Shown here piece by piece: positions 31,740 to 42,079 of a stretch of DNA of 64,000 nucleotides. This stretch comes from Bidens hawaiensis (lineage: Eukaryota > Streptophyta > Magnoliopsida > Asterales > Asteraceae): contig JAIQDT010000001.1 in the NCBI GenBank assembly GCA_021521415.1, positions 434,001 through 498,000 on the forward strand, read 5' to 3'. Numbering within the stretch: position 1 is the stretch's first letter; each line of letters begins with the position of its first letter. The translations under genes were made by a program, and so were the position numbers. Under the pieces are notes generated by a model that ran no database searches, was not told where the DNA came from, and saw nothing but the letters and a program-made list of their open reading frames with translations.

Positions 31740-33676
31740 TGTCACACCCCTATTCTAGACCTAGGAGTGTGATCAATAGTTGGTACCATATTTGTAAATA
31801 AATCAGAGTAGCGGGTTAATGCGGAAGACTTTATAAAAACATAAGGATCTTTCTTATAAATATTTACATTACAAAAAGACGAGACAAAAGTCTCGTTTAG
31901 TATTTACTTGTTTATATGTTTTACAAAAACATCATATTTTAATATTTAAACAAAATTATCCGAGCCATCGGATTCTTGAGCTCTTCGTCTTTCAAGCACT
32001 AATCTTGGTTACCTGCAAAATGTTAATAAAATACGCTAGCAACAAATGCTGGTTAATATGCTGACGCTAAAAATATTTTATTTACTTAATCACCCCTCGA
32101 GACCACGTAAGCCTCGGTCCATCTTGGCTTAGGAATAATCAAGTTAAATAATCATTATAAACTCGAGTCTCTACACTAGATCACCCCAGCAAAACACCGC
32201 AACGTTTTGACGTACTTAGGTACCATAAATATACACAAGGTCATTTTCACTCAAACATACTTTGGTTCGGCCCATCGTGGCTGGAGGTCGTGACCAGGCG
32301 TTGTGCTATGCGCCCACCGCGTTACACATATGTAAGGATCCAGAAAAACGTATACTACAGCCTGAGGGCTAGGCTCATACTCTTATTTACAATGTTTTTA
32401 GAGACACTTAGGCTCATGTAAAGTTTTACACATGACACGTTTGTTTTTTTGAAAACAAGTTTGTAAAAGTGGGGTGTATTCACTTTTCAATGGGATCGGT
32501 TTCCAACACCGTCCGTAAGACTCTCCTTGCTATCTCGCACCTATAGTACGAGTATAACCTTTGTTAGTCGGATACATGATCCGGCTTAAGACCTTTAGTC
32601 TTATTTATCTCGATGAACCTTTAGTTCATAATCTCTTTTACTTTAAAACCTTTAGTTGAAAAGTAATATTTATAAACCTTTAGTTTATTTATAAAACCCG
32701 ACGTTTCTTCTTCTTTAAGAAACGTATTTCTTTTTTTATTACTTAAGTATACTCATTATACTTAAATAATATATTTCATAACAAAGAATATATTTATATA
32801 CATATATATACTCATATATATATTTATTTTATTTTTCTTTCTTTATTTTTTTTGTTATTTATTTCTTTGTTTATCGAGAGTAACATCCACTTAGGGTATT
32901 AAGCCTTTATAATATTTTATTATTATTTTGGTCGGACATTATGCCTACCTTGCTTGACTTAGAAATACCCCAAATACTTGGGCAGCACTTCGACGCCGCT
33001 TACTTTTCAATGCTTCACTTTAATCAACACTTCACTTCGGCACGCAAATCAAGACACTCTTCTACGTCGGCACGCTTTACGAGGTATCTTGTCGGTACGT
33101 CACTCCAAAACCATCTTCTTGCTTATCATCATCGGGAGGTGGCACGATTATCGAGGTATAGCACGAGTTACGAGAAATCATCGGGTATGCAAAACGAGAT
33201 GGATCAATGGCATGTATTTCGAGGTTTAGAGAGAGAGAGTAGTGCGAGAGTAATGTGTGAGTTTTTGGTGTGCAAATGTGAAGAGCTGGACCTCGCTATT
33301 TATAGACTTGATTTTGGGTCCCATCGCGGTACGCGATGGGTCCCTTGGCTGGCCCGTCGCGTACCGCGACGTAGGCCTGCCCAGTCACACACTAGACCTG
33401 CCACATGTCGACACGTGGCAGGCGCTGTTCCACGTGGCGACACGTGGCAAACGTGTTGCCACGTGGTGACACGTGGAGGGAGACGTTGCCACCGTGCGCC
33501 ACGTGTCAGATACCCCATCGCGATACACGATGTGGCTTCCTTCTGATCCATCGCGTAGCGCGATGGGTCAGGATTTCAGAAATTACATTTCAGCCCTTGA
33601 AGTTTTGAAATTTTTAGAATTGGTCCCTTGACTTTGAAAACTGACATTTTTGGCCGGAAATTTACGTGATGTTACA
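31740..33676 (-). repeat. RTE-6 3' LTR
   Basis: 1937 bp. The TATA box on minus is CTATAAATAG (33296-33305). Upstream of it (higher coordinates) are hairpins CCATCGCG-GTA-CGCGATGG (33321-33339), CGTCGCG-TAC-CGCGACG (33355-33371) and CCATCGCG-TAG-CGCGATGG (33548-33566). A cluster of CACGTG G-boxes lies at 33405-33510. Open frames here are by-products of this GC-rich block. Confidence 0.92.
33405..33510 (-). promoter_or_regulatory. G-box cluster in the RTE-6 LTR promoter
   Basis: Six CACGTG cores in about 100 bases, most as GCCACGTG or GACACGTG, upstream of the TATA box. The right LTR keeps four at about 41835-41900. CACGTG is bound by plant bZIP and bHLH factors (light, abscisic acid, stress); a role here is inferred. 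Confidence 0.6.
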
Positions 33677-33715
33677 TCCTCTCCACCTTGAAATAAATCT
33701 CATCCTAGAGATTGC

Positions 33716-34099
33716 TTATGAGAACAAGTGGGGGTATTTCTTTCTCATTTCGGACTCGAGTTCCCAAGTATACTCAGGTCCTCGTCGGGAATCCCATTTC
33801 ACTTTAACGATTTTCACTGTTCGTCTTTTAAGTTTCTTTGTTTTCGAATCTTTGATTTGTATTGGTCTTTCAATGAATTTTAAGTTTTCGTTAATTTCTA
33901 CATCTTTTAGTGGCATCGAAAGAGATTCATCGGTTAAACATTTACGCAGATTCGAAACATGGAATAGGTTGTGTATCCCTTGCATTCCCTCGGGCAGTTG
34001 CAAACGATATGCAACAGTGCCGATTCGTTCAAGTACCTCGAAGGGTCCAACGAATCGAGGACTTAGCTTGCCTTTCTTGCCGAAGCGGACTACGCCTTT
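33716..34099 (-). pseudogene. RTE-6 integrase C-terminus and chromodomain
   Basis: The open frame 34003-33716 runs LPEGMQGIHNLFHVSNLRKC and then reaches ERPIQIKDSKTKKLKRRTVK and IVKVKWDSRRGPEYTWELES, a chromodomain with the conserved W and the ETWE-like (YTWE) motif. Family chromodomains steer integration toward heterochromatin. 34003-34099 holds the preceding KKGKLSPRFVGPFEVLERIG-type integrase tail on the same strand. It is cut from the main integrase by the solo LTR. Confidence 0.82.
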
Positions 34100-34523
34100 T
34101 GTTGGTGCATAATGTCAGTAGTTCATAGTCTAGTGTCTGTAATCGAGTCTGTAATGTTTAATTATGTTTTGTATGTTTAAGCGAAGTTACTGACAAGTTC
34201 GCTTAACAGGCGAACTTGTTAGTCAAGCGAAGTTATGGACAACTTCGCCTGAACATGCCAGGCGAAGTTGTCGTGTATAAATAGTCCTAGGTTACGGCTT
34301 GGTTTGTAATCGTTGTTTAAGTTCGTGTCAGTTGTTCAAGTTCATTGTAACTTGAGGACGAGAGTCTGTAACAGTGATATTACATCACGTGTTTGAGTTA
34401 TAATATATAACGTGTGTTCGTTTCGTGTGTTCGTGTGATTCGTGTTCTATACTCGTAACGATCTACGCAGGGATTCCGCACCTGAGTCGATCGAGATATC
34501 TCGTGCGATCCAGGGAACCTACA
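34100..34523 (+). mobile_element. solo LTR, copia/Sirevirus-like, inside RTE-6 integrase
   Basis: Starts TGTTGGTGCATAATG and ends AACCTACA; perfect duplication CCTTT at 34095-34099 and 34524-34528. It has a perfect 14-bp-stem hairpin (34238-34272, core CTTCGCC) four bases before TATAAATA (34276-34283). Its end, with GGATTCCGCACCT, resembles that of the RTE-4 LTR. No primer site or interior follows, so recombination between two LTRs removed the rest. Confidence 0.9.
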
Positions 34524-34528
34524 CCTTT

Positions 34529-36720
34529 CCATGGCGAGACTTTCAAAAGAACTTTGTCACCAAAATTGAACTCCAACGGCTTACGACGGACATCGGCTTA
34601 ACTCTTTGGCGATCACGTGCCATCTTAAGTCGTTCGTGGATTTGAAGAACTTTGTCGGTGGTTTCTTGGACTATCTCGGGTCCGGATAAATGATTATCTC
34701 CAGTTTCAGACCAACACACGGGCGTTGTACACTTTCGACCATACAACGCCTCGAATGGTGCGGTTTGAATACTTGCGTGATAGCTATTGTTATATGAAAA
34801 TTCCATTAGGGGTAAGTGGTCGTCCCAACTTCCACATAAGTCGATCACACAAGCTCGGAGCATATCCTCTAACGTTTGAATTGTCCTTTCGCTTTGCCCA
34901 TCGGTTTGCGGATGATAGGCAGTGCTAAGGTTAAGCTTTGTGCCGAGAGCTTGTTGGAAACTTTTCCTGAAATGAGACGTAAAACGACTGTCTCGGTCAG
35001 ATATTATAGACAGCGGTACTCCATGAAAAGCGACAATGTTGTTTACATAAATACACGCTAATCTATCCATTGAGCACGACTCATTAATGGGTATGAAATG
35101 TGCGGACTTTGTTAAATGATCCACAATTACCCATATTGCTTTATGTTGTCGAGTCGTCTTCAGGAGTTTGGTAATGAAATCCATAGTTATTAACTCCCAC
35201 TTCCATACGGGAAGTTCGGGTTGCTGGAGCAATCCCAAAGGCTTTTGGTGTTTAGCCTTGACTTTTAAACAAGTTAGACATTTCGCAACGTACGAAGCGA
35301 TGTCCTTTTTCATCCCATTCCACCAGTAGTTTAGCTTGAGGTTTTGATACATTTTGTCACTACCGGGGTGCATCATGTACTTGGACTTATGAGCTTCATT
35401 CATGATTTTCTCATGCAAGTCTCCAATGATTGGTACCCAAATTCGATTTCCCATTCTAAGGATACCATCGTCACCTTTGACTAACGAGTCAATGGTGCCA
35501 TTACGTTTTTCATCGGAGATCTTGTTTTCATTGATCGCTTGTGTTTGAGCATATTTGATTTGGTCGATAAGATCGATTTGAAGTTCTAACCTCAACGCTC
35601 GGACTCTTTTTGGCTTTTCGTGCTCTTCACGACTTAAGGCATCAGCCACTACGTTGGCTTTGCCTTCGTGATAAACGATCTCATAGTCGTAGTCGTTAAG
35701 AGTTTTCATCCAGCGTCGTTGGTGCATATTAAGCTCTTTTTGATCAAAGAAATGTTTTAAGCTTTTGTGATCGGTGTACACGGTAAATCTTACTCCATAG
35801 AGATAGTGCCTCCAAATCTTAAGTGCAAAGATTATGGTGCCTAACTCTAGATCGTGAGTTGTATAGTTCTTCTCGTGCACCTTGAGTTGACGAGAGGCAT
35901 AGGCGATTATTTTCTTTCGTTGCATTAGTACACATCCCAAACCCGAATGGTATGCATCACTAAAGACAACAAAGTCTTCGGTACCTTCTGGCAAGGCCAG
36001 TATAGGTGCTTGGGTAAGCTTTTGTTTAAGTATATCGAACGCCTCTTGTTGCTTTGTTCCCCATTCATACTTAATGTTTTTACGAGTCAAAGAAGTTAAG
36101 GGAACAGCGATTCGGGAAAAGTTTTCGATGAACCTACGGTAGGAGCCGGCCAATCCCAAGAAACTTCGATTCTCGGTTGGCGACATTGGGATTTCCCACT
36201 TAGAGATAGCTTCAATCTTAGCGGGGTCCACTGGTATACCGTTGACGCTGATGATATGACTAAGGAATTGTACCTCGTGTAACCAGAATTCGCATTTCGA
36301 GAACTTGGCATACAACTTCTCGGTTCTAAGGATTTCAAGTAAGGTTTGAAGATGGACTTCATGATCATCCTTAGACTTAGAGTAAATAAGTATGTCGTCG
36401 ATGAAGACGATAACAAATTTATCTAAGTATGGCTTGCAGATACGATTTATCATGTCCATGAATGCAGCTGGCGCATTAGTGAGTCTGAATGGCATAACGG
36501 TGAACTCATAATGGCCATATCTTGTTCGAAAAGCGGTTTTCGGAATATCTTCGGATTGAACTTTGAGTTGGTGATAGCCGGAACGAAGATAGATTTTTGA
36601 AAATTAGCTAGCACCTTGAATTTGGTCGAATAGATCGTCGATTCGAGGTAGTGGATATCGATTTTTGATTGTGACTTTGTTGAGAGCTCGGTAGTCAATG
36701 CACATACGCATGTATCCATC
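34529..36720 (-). pseudogene. RTE-6 RT, RNase H and integrase
   Basis: A 650-residue frame (36495-34543) starts in the RT palm. FIDD at residues 31-34 is the catalytic YVDD-type box. RNase H follows with [10 protein letters not shown]. Integrase has the HHCC finger (HPGSDKMYQ to CLTCLKVK), then Asp residues in TMDFITKL and IISDRDSRF, and Glu in [12 protein letters not shown]. Upstream RT (36720-36496) is in another frame, with a stop at 36604-36606. The integrase end is cut by the solo LTR. RT and integrase motifs look intact, so inactivation is recent. Confidence 0.9.
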
Positions 36721-38056
36721 CTTTTCTTGACGAATAATATTGGCGCTCCCCACGGTGATGAACTTGGTCGTATGAATCCTTTCTCGAGAAGCTCGTCTAG
36801 TTGTTTCTTCAGTTCCTTCATATCGGCTGGTGCGAGGCGATACGGAGCTTTGGCGATCGGAGCAGTACCGGGAATAAGATCGATTCTAAACTCTACTTCA
36901 CGATCGGGAGGAATGCCGGGGAGTTCGTATGGAAATACATCGGCATAATCAGAAACAATAGGAACGTCTTTGATTTCTTTGGGTTTAGATTCCTCGGTGG
37001 CGTAGGCCATGAATGCTAAGCATCCTTGGTTTAAACATTTGTTAGCCCTTATCATGGAGATTAGGGTAACGCGGCCAACTTCTTTATCCCCTTCAATTCG
37101 AATAGTTCGTTTATCAGGGGCTTGAAGTTCGACGGTCTTGCTATTGCAAAGGATACGAGCATGGTTGTCGGATAACCAATCCTTATCCAATACAACATCA
37201 AAACCAGCAAGAGTCATGAGTAACAATTGAATAGGCAAAACGTAACCGGCTAATAAGATTTTTCCGTTTTCTAGGGCTTTAGAGATTTTAATTGTTTTGC
37301 CACCAGCGGTCTCGACGCTTAGAGTTTTATTTAGTTTGATTAAAGGTTCGTTTAATAGACTACAAAAGTTATAATCCATAAAACTTAAATTGGCTCCTGA
37401 ATCAAACAAGAATCTAGCATAAGCGTTGTTAACAAGGAACGTACCGGTGATGGTTTCCGGCGTGTCGGCCGCTTTCTTCGTGTCTAGGACGAAGACTCTT
37501 GCATTGCCCTTCTTGGGCTCATTCTTTTGACCGCTACCACCCGCACCACCAGTCGCGGGCTTGTTCTTGGGGCACTCGAAGCTAAGATGTCCCATCTCCT
37601 TACAGTTGTAGCAGGTCATTTTCTTCTTCCAACAATCGGCCGTAGCGTGGCCGGGTTTGTGACATGATTCACAAAGTCGTGGAGTTAAATGGCATCTACC
37701 CCTATGATACTTCTTACAGATCTTGCATTGTGGGATGCCGGGGTTGAAGCCAGACCTTCGTTGTTCAACTCCCTTACCTTTGAAACGGGTATTCCCTTCA
37801 TTCTTGGAGTCTTGCGTCGTCACAACCTTCTTATCTTCTTCTTTGTTGCGGATCATTCCGCCCATCAGATATCCAGCCAACTCCATCGCGGAGTCAGCGG
37901 TTTGTGGCAAGTGTGACCTCTCCATGTCACGAATTTCTCGTGGTAGTCCCCATATGTAACGAGTGACTTTGCTGGTTTCGGGGGTGACCTGCTGGGGAAC
38001 CAAACGACAATATTCATGAAATTTCGTGTTATACTCACGATGGTTTGTTCCAACAA
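36720..38056 (-). pseudogene. RTE-6 gag C-terminus, zinc knuckles, protease and RT start
   Basis: The frame from 38003 has two CX2CX4HX4C knuckles (residues 111-124 and 131-144) and a third partial CKICKKYHRGRC. The aspartic protease has DSGA at residues 201-204, and RT starts at [19 protein letters not shown]. Near 36720 a frameshift after VKK moves RT to another frame. The first residues (38056-38004) belong to a frame shifted relative to gag upstream. Confidence 0.88.
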
Positions 38057-38167
38057 CCTTGTGAGCTAAGAAATTGTTTGAATTTGGTCCGTCTCATGCA
38101 TCGGACAAAACTTTGACATCAACAGCTCTTTAAACTCGTTCCAGGTCAAACTATACATCACTTCTTT

Positions 38168-38692
38168 TCATCTACTCAGCATCAGCGTGTTCCACCACTC
38201 TAGTGCCTCACCTTTGAACATCAGGGCGGAGTATTGGATCTTCTCTTCATTTGAACACTTGCTTGTAATCATGATTGTCTCCATCTCTTTGAGCCACCTC
38301 ACGGTTGTGATGGCTCCCTTGTCACCATGGAACTCTTTTGGTCCATAGTACTTAAAGTCTTTAAACGAGCATCCACCAATCTTAAGTTTCTTAAATTCTT
38401 TTCTAACGCCCCCATCGGCATTTGACTCATGTTCACTTTCTTCCTCACGTGAAGGTCGAGTACAGGGTTTAGAAACAGATTTGCGGGAAGGATTTTCAGA
38501 ATGTGTATGTTTTGTTTGTCTAGATTGGGATCGAAATTCAGATTCTTCCCTAACAGCCTTTCTGATCATTTGTTGGATTTGATTCACATATTTGTCGGGA
38601 ATTGGTTCCTCTTTCTCGGGACCTTTCCCTTTTTCTTCTCGTCTCTCGGCTTCCTTTCAGGAAACCTCTCAGTTATCACTTTGTCTAGACAT
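38168..38692 (-). pseudogene. RTE-6 gag core
   Basis: The 139-residue frame 38587-38168 has the retrotransposon gag signature: KYYGPKEFHGDKGAITTVRW, then YSALMFKGEALEWWNTL. An ATG at 38692 starts MSRQSDN and meets a stop at once, with a shifted frame to 38587. 38167-38057 continues gag in broken frames. Confidence 0.78.
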
Positions 38693-38935
38693 TCTTTTAT
38701 ATTTTATTCTTTATCTGAAATTTTAACATATTTCCTTTCTTAATATACAAGTTTATTTATTTCACATTCATATACATATCAAAAATGATATGTATATTAT
38801 TTTACAACATACTTATATATCGTTTTTAAGCGATATATAATTCCTATCTTTATTACATCATAAGTTACACATAACATACAAACTATTTTTAACACATAAT
38901 CCTTATTTCATGAACACACCATCATTATCATCCAC
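38693..38935 (-). other. AT-rich gap between RTE-6 upstream ORF and gag
   Basis: About 240 bases with ATATAT-rich palindromes and no coding frame, separating the upstream ORF from gag. It could be spliced or simply a spacer. Confidence 0.5.
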
Positions 38936-40063
38936 TTAGTCTTTCATAAATTTCTTCACCACCTTCGTCAGCTTGTTGCATTTGCGAAGAAGCTTGTCTC
39001 CTATCTTCTTCTTTTTCTTCTCATCCACAACAATCTTCTTCCTAAGGTCATCAGTTTCGTGTAAGGCTCGGTCCAAATGTTCCTCCTGGGACTGAGGCAT
39101 GTCAGTCGGATACCCGTATCTTGGAGGTGGGTCACGGTAACCTATCATCACAATATCGTAGTGGTTCTTGGGATCAGGGTATGGAGTTGTAGTTTCATTA
39201 GAGGGATAATTGAAGAATGCATCGGCTGCTTCATTTTGCTGACGGATCTCATTGGCTTGTTCTTCAATGGATGGAATCTCCCCTTGGTATGGTGGGAAAC
39301 TTGATGTCGCCTTGAGTTCATGGAGAAATTTCATGTATGGATCCACAGAGCCATAGCTTGGGTCTGAGTGTTGTTCTTCGATTGACGTGGTCACTTCATT
39401 TAGATAATCAGGATATCCTTCCTCGGGGTCTGTTTCCTCTTCTGGTTCCTCTTCTGGTTCCTCTACCGTTTCCTCTTCGGTCATTTCAGGCATGTGAATC
39501 TTCTCATATGGCATTGTCACTCTCATCTTGGGCTTGTTAGAGGGTCCTTCCTTGTTAATACGGGAATCAGCAATATCCATAGTTGAAATGCCGGTATGCC
39601 ACCTTCGTTGATCGGAGTGGCATTGCATCCAGTCGGATGAAGAAGATTTTGGTTCCTCCTTGATTGGTAAATTGGAGAGGAAAGCATATGAAGGATGTGG
39701 ATTTGGTGGGTAGTATGTTGAACCTCCGGATGGTTGATAAGTGGGAATCTCGGTAGGATGATACGTCAGTATTTCAGATGGTTGGTACATTGGAAGGCTT
39801 GTTGGATGATAACTGGAGTGCCTTGGTGCTTGGTGTGGAGTGTTATCTAGGTGGTAGATTGGACTTGGATTGGGGTTTTGATTATGTCCTTTGTTGGAAT
39901 TTAAGACTGATTCAAAGTAATCCTTGCTCATGATGTCTTTGGGGAATTTGTAATACTTCCTTGCTCTTCTTGCTTCATTATCATAATACTCCATTAACTT
40001 CTCATAAGACATCTTGATTGGTGGTTTAGAATGTAGAGAGGGAAATAAAGGGTTACCAACCAA
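38936..40063 (-). CDS. RTE-6 upstream ORF, 375 residues, unknown
   Basis: This is an intact open frame between the primer site and gag, in the position of a gag N-terminal region. The likely start is MSYEKLMEYYDNEARRARKY (17 codons in); the first ATG is at 40063. Visible parts: a basic N-terminus, a run of Tyr-His-Pro and Tyr-Gln-Pro repeats (YHPTSLPMYQPSEIL style), a Glu-rich acidic stretch (EEPEEEPEEETDPEEGY), and a Lys-rich tail (VVDEKKKKKIGDKLLRK). I know no family for it. It has no stop although gag after it is broken. Confidence 0.5.
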   Translation of the reverse strand: MVGNPLFPSLHSKPPIKMSYEKLMEYYDNEARRARKYYKFPKDIMSKDYFESVLNSNKGHNQNPNPSPIYHLDNTPHQAPRHSSYHPTSLPMYQPSEILTYHPTEIPTYQPSGGSTYYPPNPHPSYAFLSNLPIKEEPKSSSSDWMQCHSDQRRWHTGISTMDIADSRINKEGPSNKPKMRVTMPYEKIHMPEMTEEETVEEPEEEPEEETDPEEGYPDYLNEVTTSIEEQHSDPSYGSVDPYMKFLHELKATSSFPPYQGEIPSIEEQANEIRQQNEAADAFFNYPSNETTTPYPDPKNHYDIVMIGYRDPPPRYGYPTDMPQSQEEHLDRALHETDDLRKKIVVDEKKKKKIGDKLLRKCNKLTKVVKKFMKD

Positions 40064-40157
40064 TCTTATCCCTATTCAAATAAATAAGTAGTTATTTCCT
40101 ACACTTGAATCGAAGCTCAGGTATTGTTTTATGATAGCCAATTCGCTAAGATCGATA

Positions 40158-40169
40158 GCTCTGATACCA
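40158..40169 (-). promoter_or_regulatory. RTE-6 primer-binding site
   Basis: TGGTATCAGAGC in reverse complement, three bases from the right LTR: initiator Met tRNA site. Confidence 0.9.
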
Positions 40170-40172
40170 ACC

Positions 40173-42074
40173 TGTCACACCCCTATTCTAGGCCTAGGAG
40201 TGTGATCAATAGTTGGTACCGTATTTGTAAATAAATCAGAGTAGCGGGTTAATGCGGAAGACTTTATAAAAACATAAGGATCTCTCTTATAAATATTTAC
40301 ATTACAAAAAGACGAGACAAAAGTCTCGTTTAGTATTTACTTGTTTATATGTTTTACAAAAACATCATATTTTAATATTTAAACAAAATTATCCAAGCCA
40401 TCGGATTCTTGAGCTCTTCGTCTTTCAAGCTCTAATCTTGGTTACCTGCAAAATGTTAATAAAATACGCCAGCAACGAATGCTGGTTAATATGCTGACGC
40501 TAAAAATATTTTCTTTACTTAATCACCCCTCGAGACCACGTAAGCCTCGGCCCATCTTGGCTCAGGAATAATCAAGTTAAATAATCATTATAAACTCGAG
40601 TCTCTACACTAGATCACCCCAGCAAAGCACCGCAACGTTTTGACGTACTTAGGTACCATAAATATACACAAGGTCATTTTCACTCGAACATACTTTGGTT
40701 CGGCCCATCGTGGCTGGAGGTCGTGACCAGGCGTTGTGCTATGCGCCCACCGCGTTACACATATGTAAGGATCCAGACAAACGTATACTACAGCCTGAGG
40801 GATAGGCTCATACTCTTATTTACAATGTTTTTAGAGACACTTAGGCTCATGTAAAGTTTTACACATGACAAGTTTGTTTGTTTGAAAACAAGTTTGTAAA
40901 AGTGGGGTGTATTCACCTTTTCAATGGGATCGGTTTCCAACACCGTCCGTAAGTCTCTCCTTGCTATCTCGCACCTATAGTACGAGTATAACCTTTGTTA
41001 GTCGGATACATGATCCAGCTTAAGACCTTTAGTCTTATTTATCTCGATGAACCTTTAGTTCATAATCTCTTTTACTTTAAAACCTTTAGTTGAAAAGTAA
41101 TATTTATAAACCTTTAGTTTATTTATAAAACCCGACGTTTCTTCTTCTTTAAGAAACGTATTTCTTTTTTTATTACTTAAGTATACTCATTATACTTAAA
41201 TAATATATTTCATAACAAAGAATATATTTATATACATATATATACTCATATATAACTTTTATTTTTCTTTCTTTATTTTTTTTGTTATTTATTTCTTTGT
41301 TTATCGAGAGTAACATCGACTTAGGGTATTAAGCCTTTATAATATTTTATTATTATTTTGGTCGGAAATTATGCCTACCTTGCTTGGCTTAGAAATACCC
41401 CAAATACTTGGGCAGCACTTCGACGCCGCTTGCTTTTCAATGCTTCACTTTAATCAACACTTCACTTCGGCACGCAAATCAAGACACTCTTCTACGTCGG
41501 CACGCTTTACGAGGTATCTTGTCGGTACGTCACTCCAAAACCATCTTCTTGCTTATCATCATCGGGAGGTGGCACGATTATCGAGGTATAGCACGAGTTA
41601 CGAGAAATCGGGTATGCAAAACGAGATGGATCAATGGCACGTACTTCGAGGTTTAGAGAAAGAGTAGTGAGAGAGTAATGTGTGAGTTTTTGGTGTGCAA
41701 ATGTGAAGAGCCGGACCTCGCTATTTATAGACTTGATTTTGGGTCCCATCGCGGTACGCGATGGGTCCCTTGGCTGGCCCGTCGCGTACTGCGATGTAGG
41801 CCTTGCCAGTCACACACTAGACCTGCCACGTATCGACACGTGGCAGTCGCCGTTTCACGTGGCGACACGTGGCGAACGTGTTGCCACGTGGTGACACATG
41901 GCGGCAGATACCCCATCGCGGTACGCGATGGGGCTTCCTTCTGATCCATCGCGTAGGGCGATGGGTCAGGATTTCAGAAATTACATTTCAGCCCTTGAAG
42001 TTTGGAAATTGGCAGAATTGGTCCCTTGACTTTGAAAACTGAAATTTTTGACCCGAAATTTACATTATGTTACA
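40173..42074 (-). repeat. RTE-6 5' LTR
   Basis: 1902 bp, nearly identical to 31740-33676 apart from scattered substitutions and several small indels. The largest is loss of part of the G-box block. Confidence 0.92.
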
Positions 42075-42079
42075 GGAAA

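Larger units (their letters stand above)
31740..42074 (-). mobile_element. RTE-6: Ty3/gypsy chromovirus (Tekay/Del-like)
   Basis: LTRs 31740-33676 and 40173-42074 start TGTCACACCCC and end GTTACA. A perfect duplication, GGAAA, is at 31735-31739 and 42075-42079. The iMet primer site abuts the right LTR, so it reads on the minus strand: an upstream ORF, gag, zinc knuckles, protease, RT, RNase H, integrase, chromodomain. That is the gypsy order, and the chromodomain marks a chromovirus. LTRs are highly similar. A solo LTR at 34100-34523 breaks the integrase. It sits in gag of RTE-5. Confidence 0.93.

Noticed and set aside
32941..33608. Open frames up to 201 codons in the RTE-6 LTR (also 41371-41949)
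   Set aside because: They overlap on both strands, differ between the two LTR copies and lie in the promoter block.
33716..34112. Plus-strand open frame of 148 codons opposite the chromodomain
   Set aside because: It is the antisense shadow of the minus-strand chromodomain frame.
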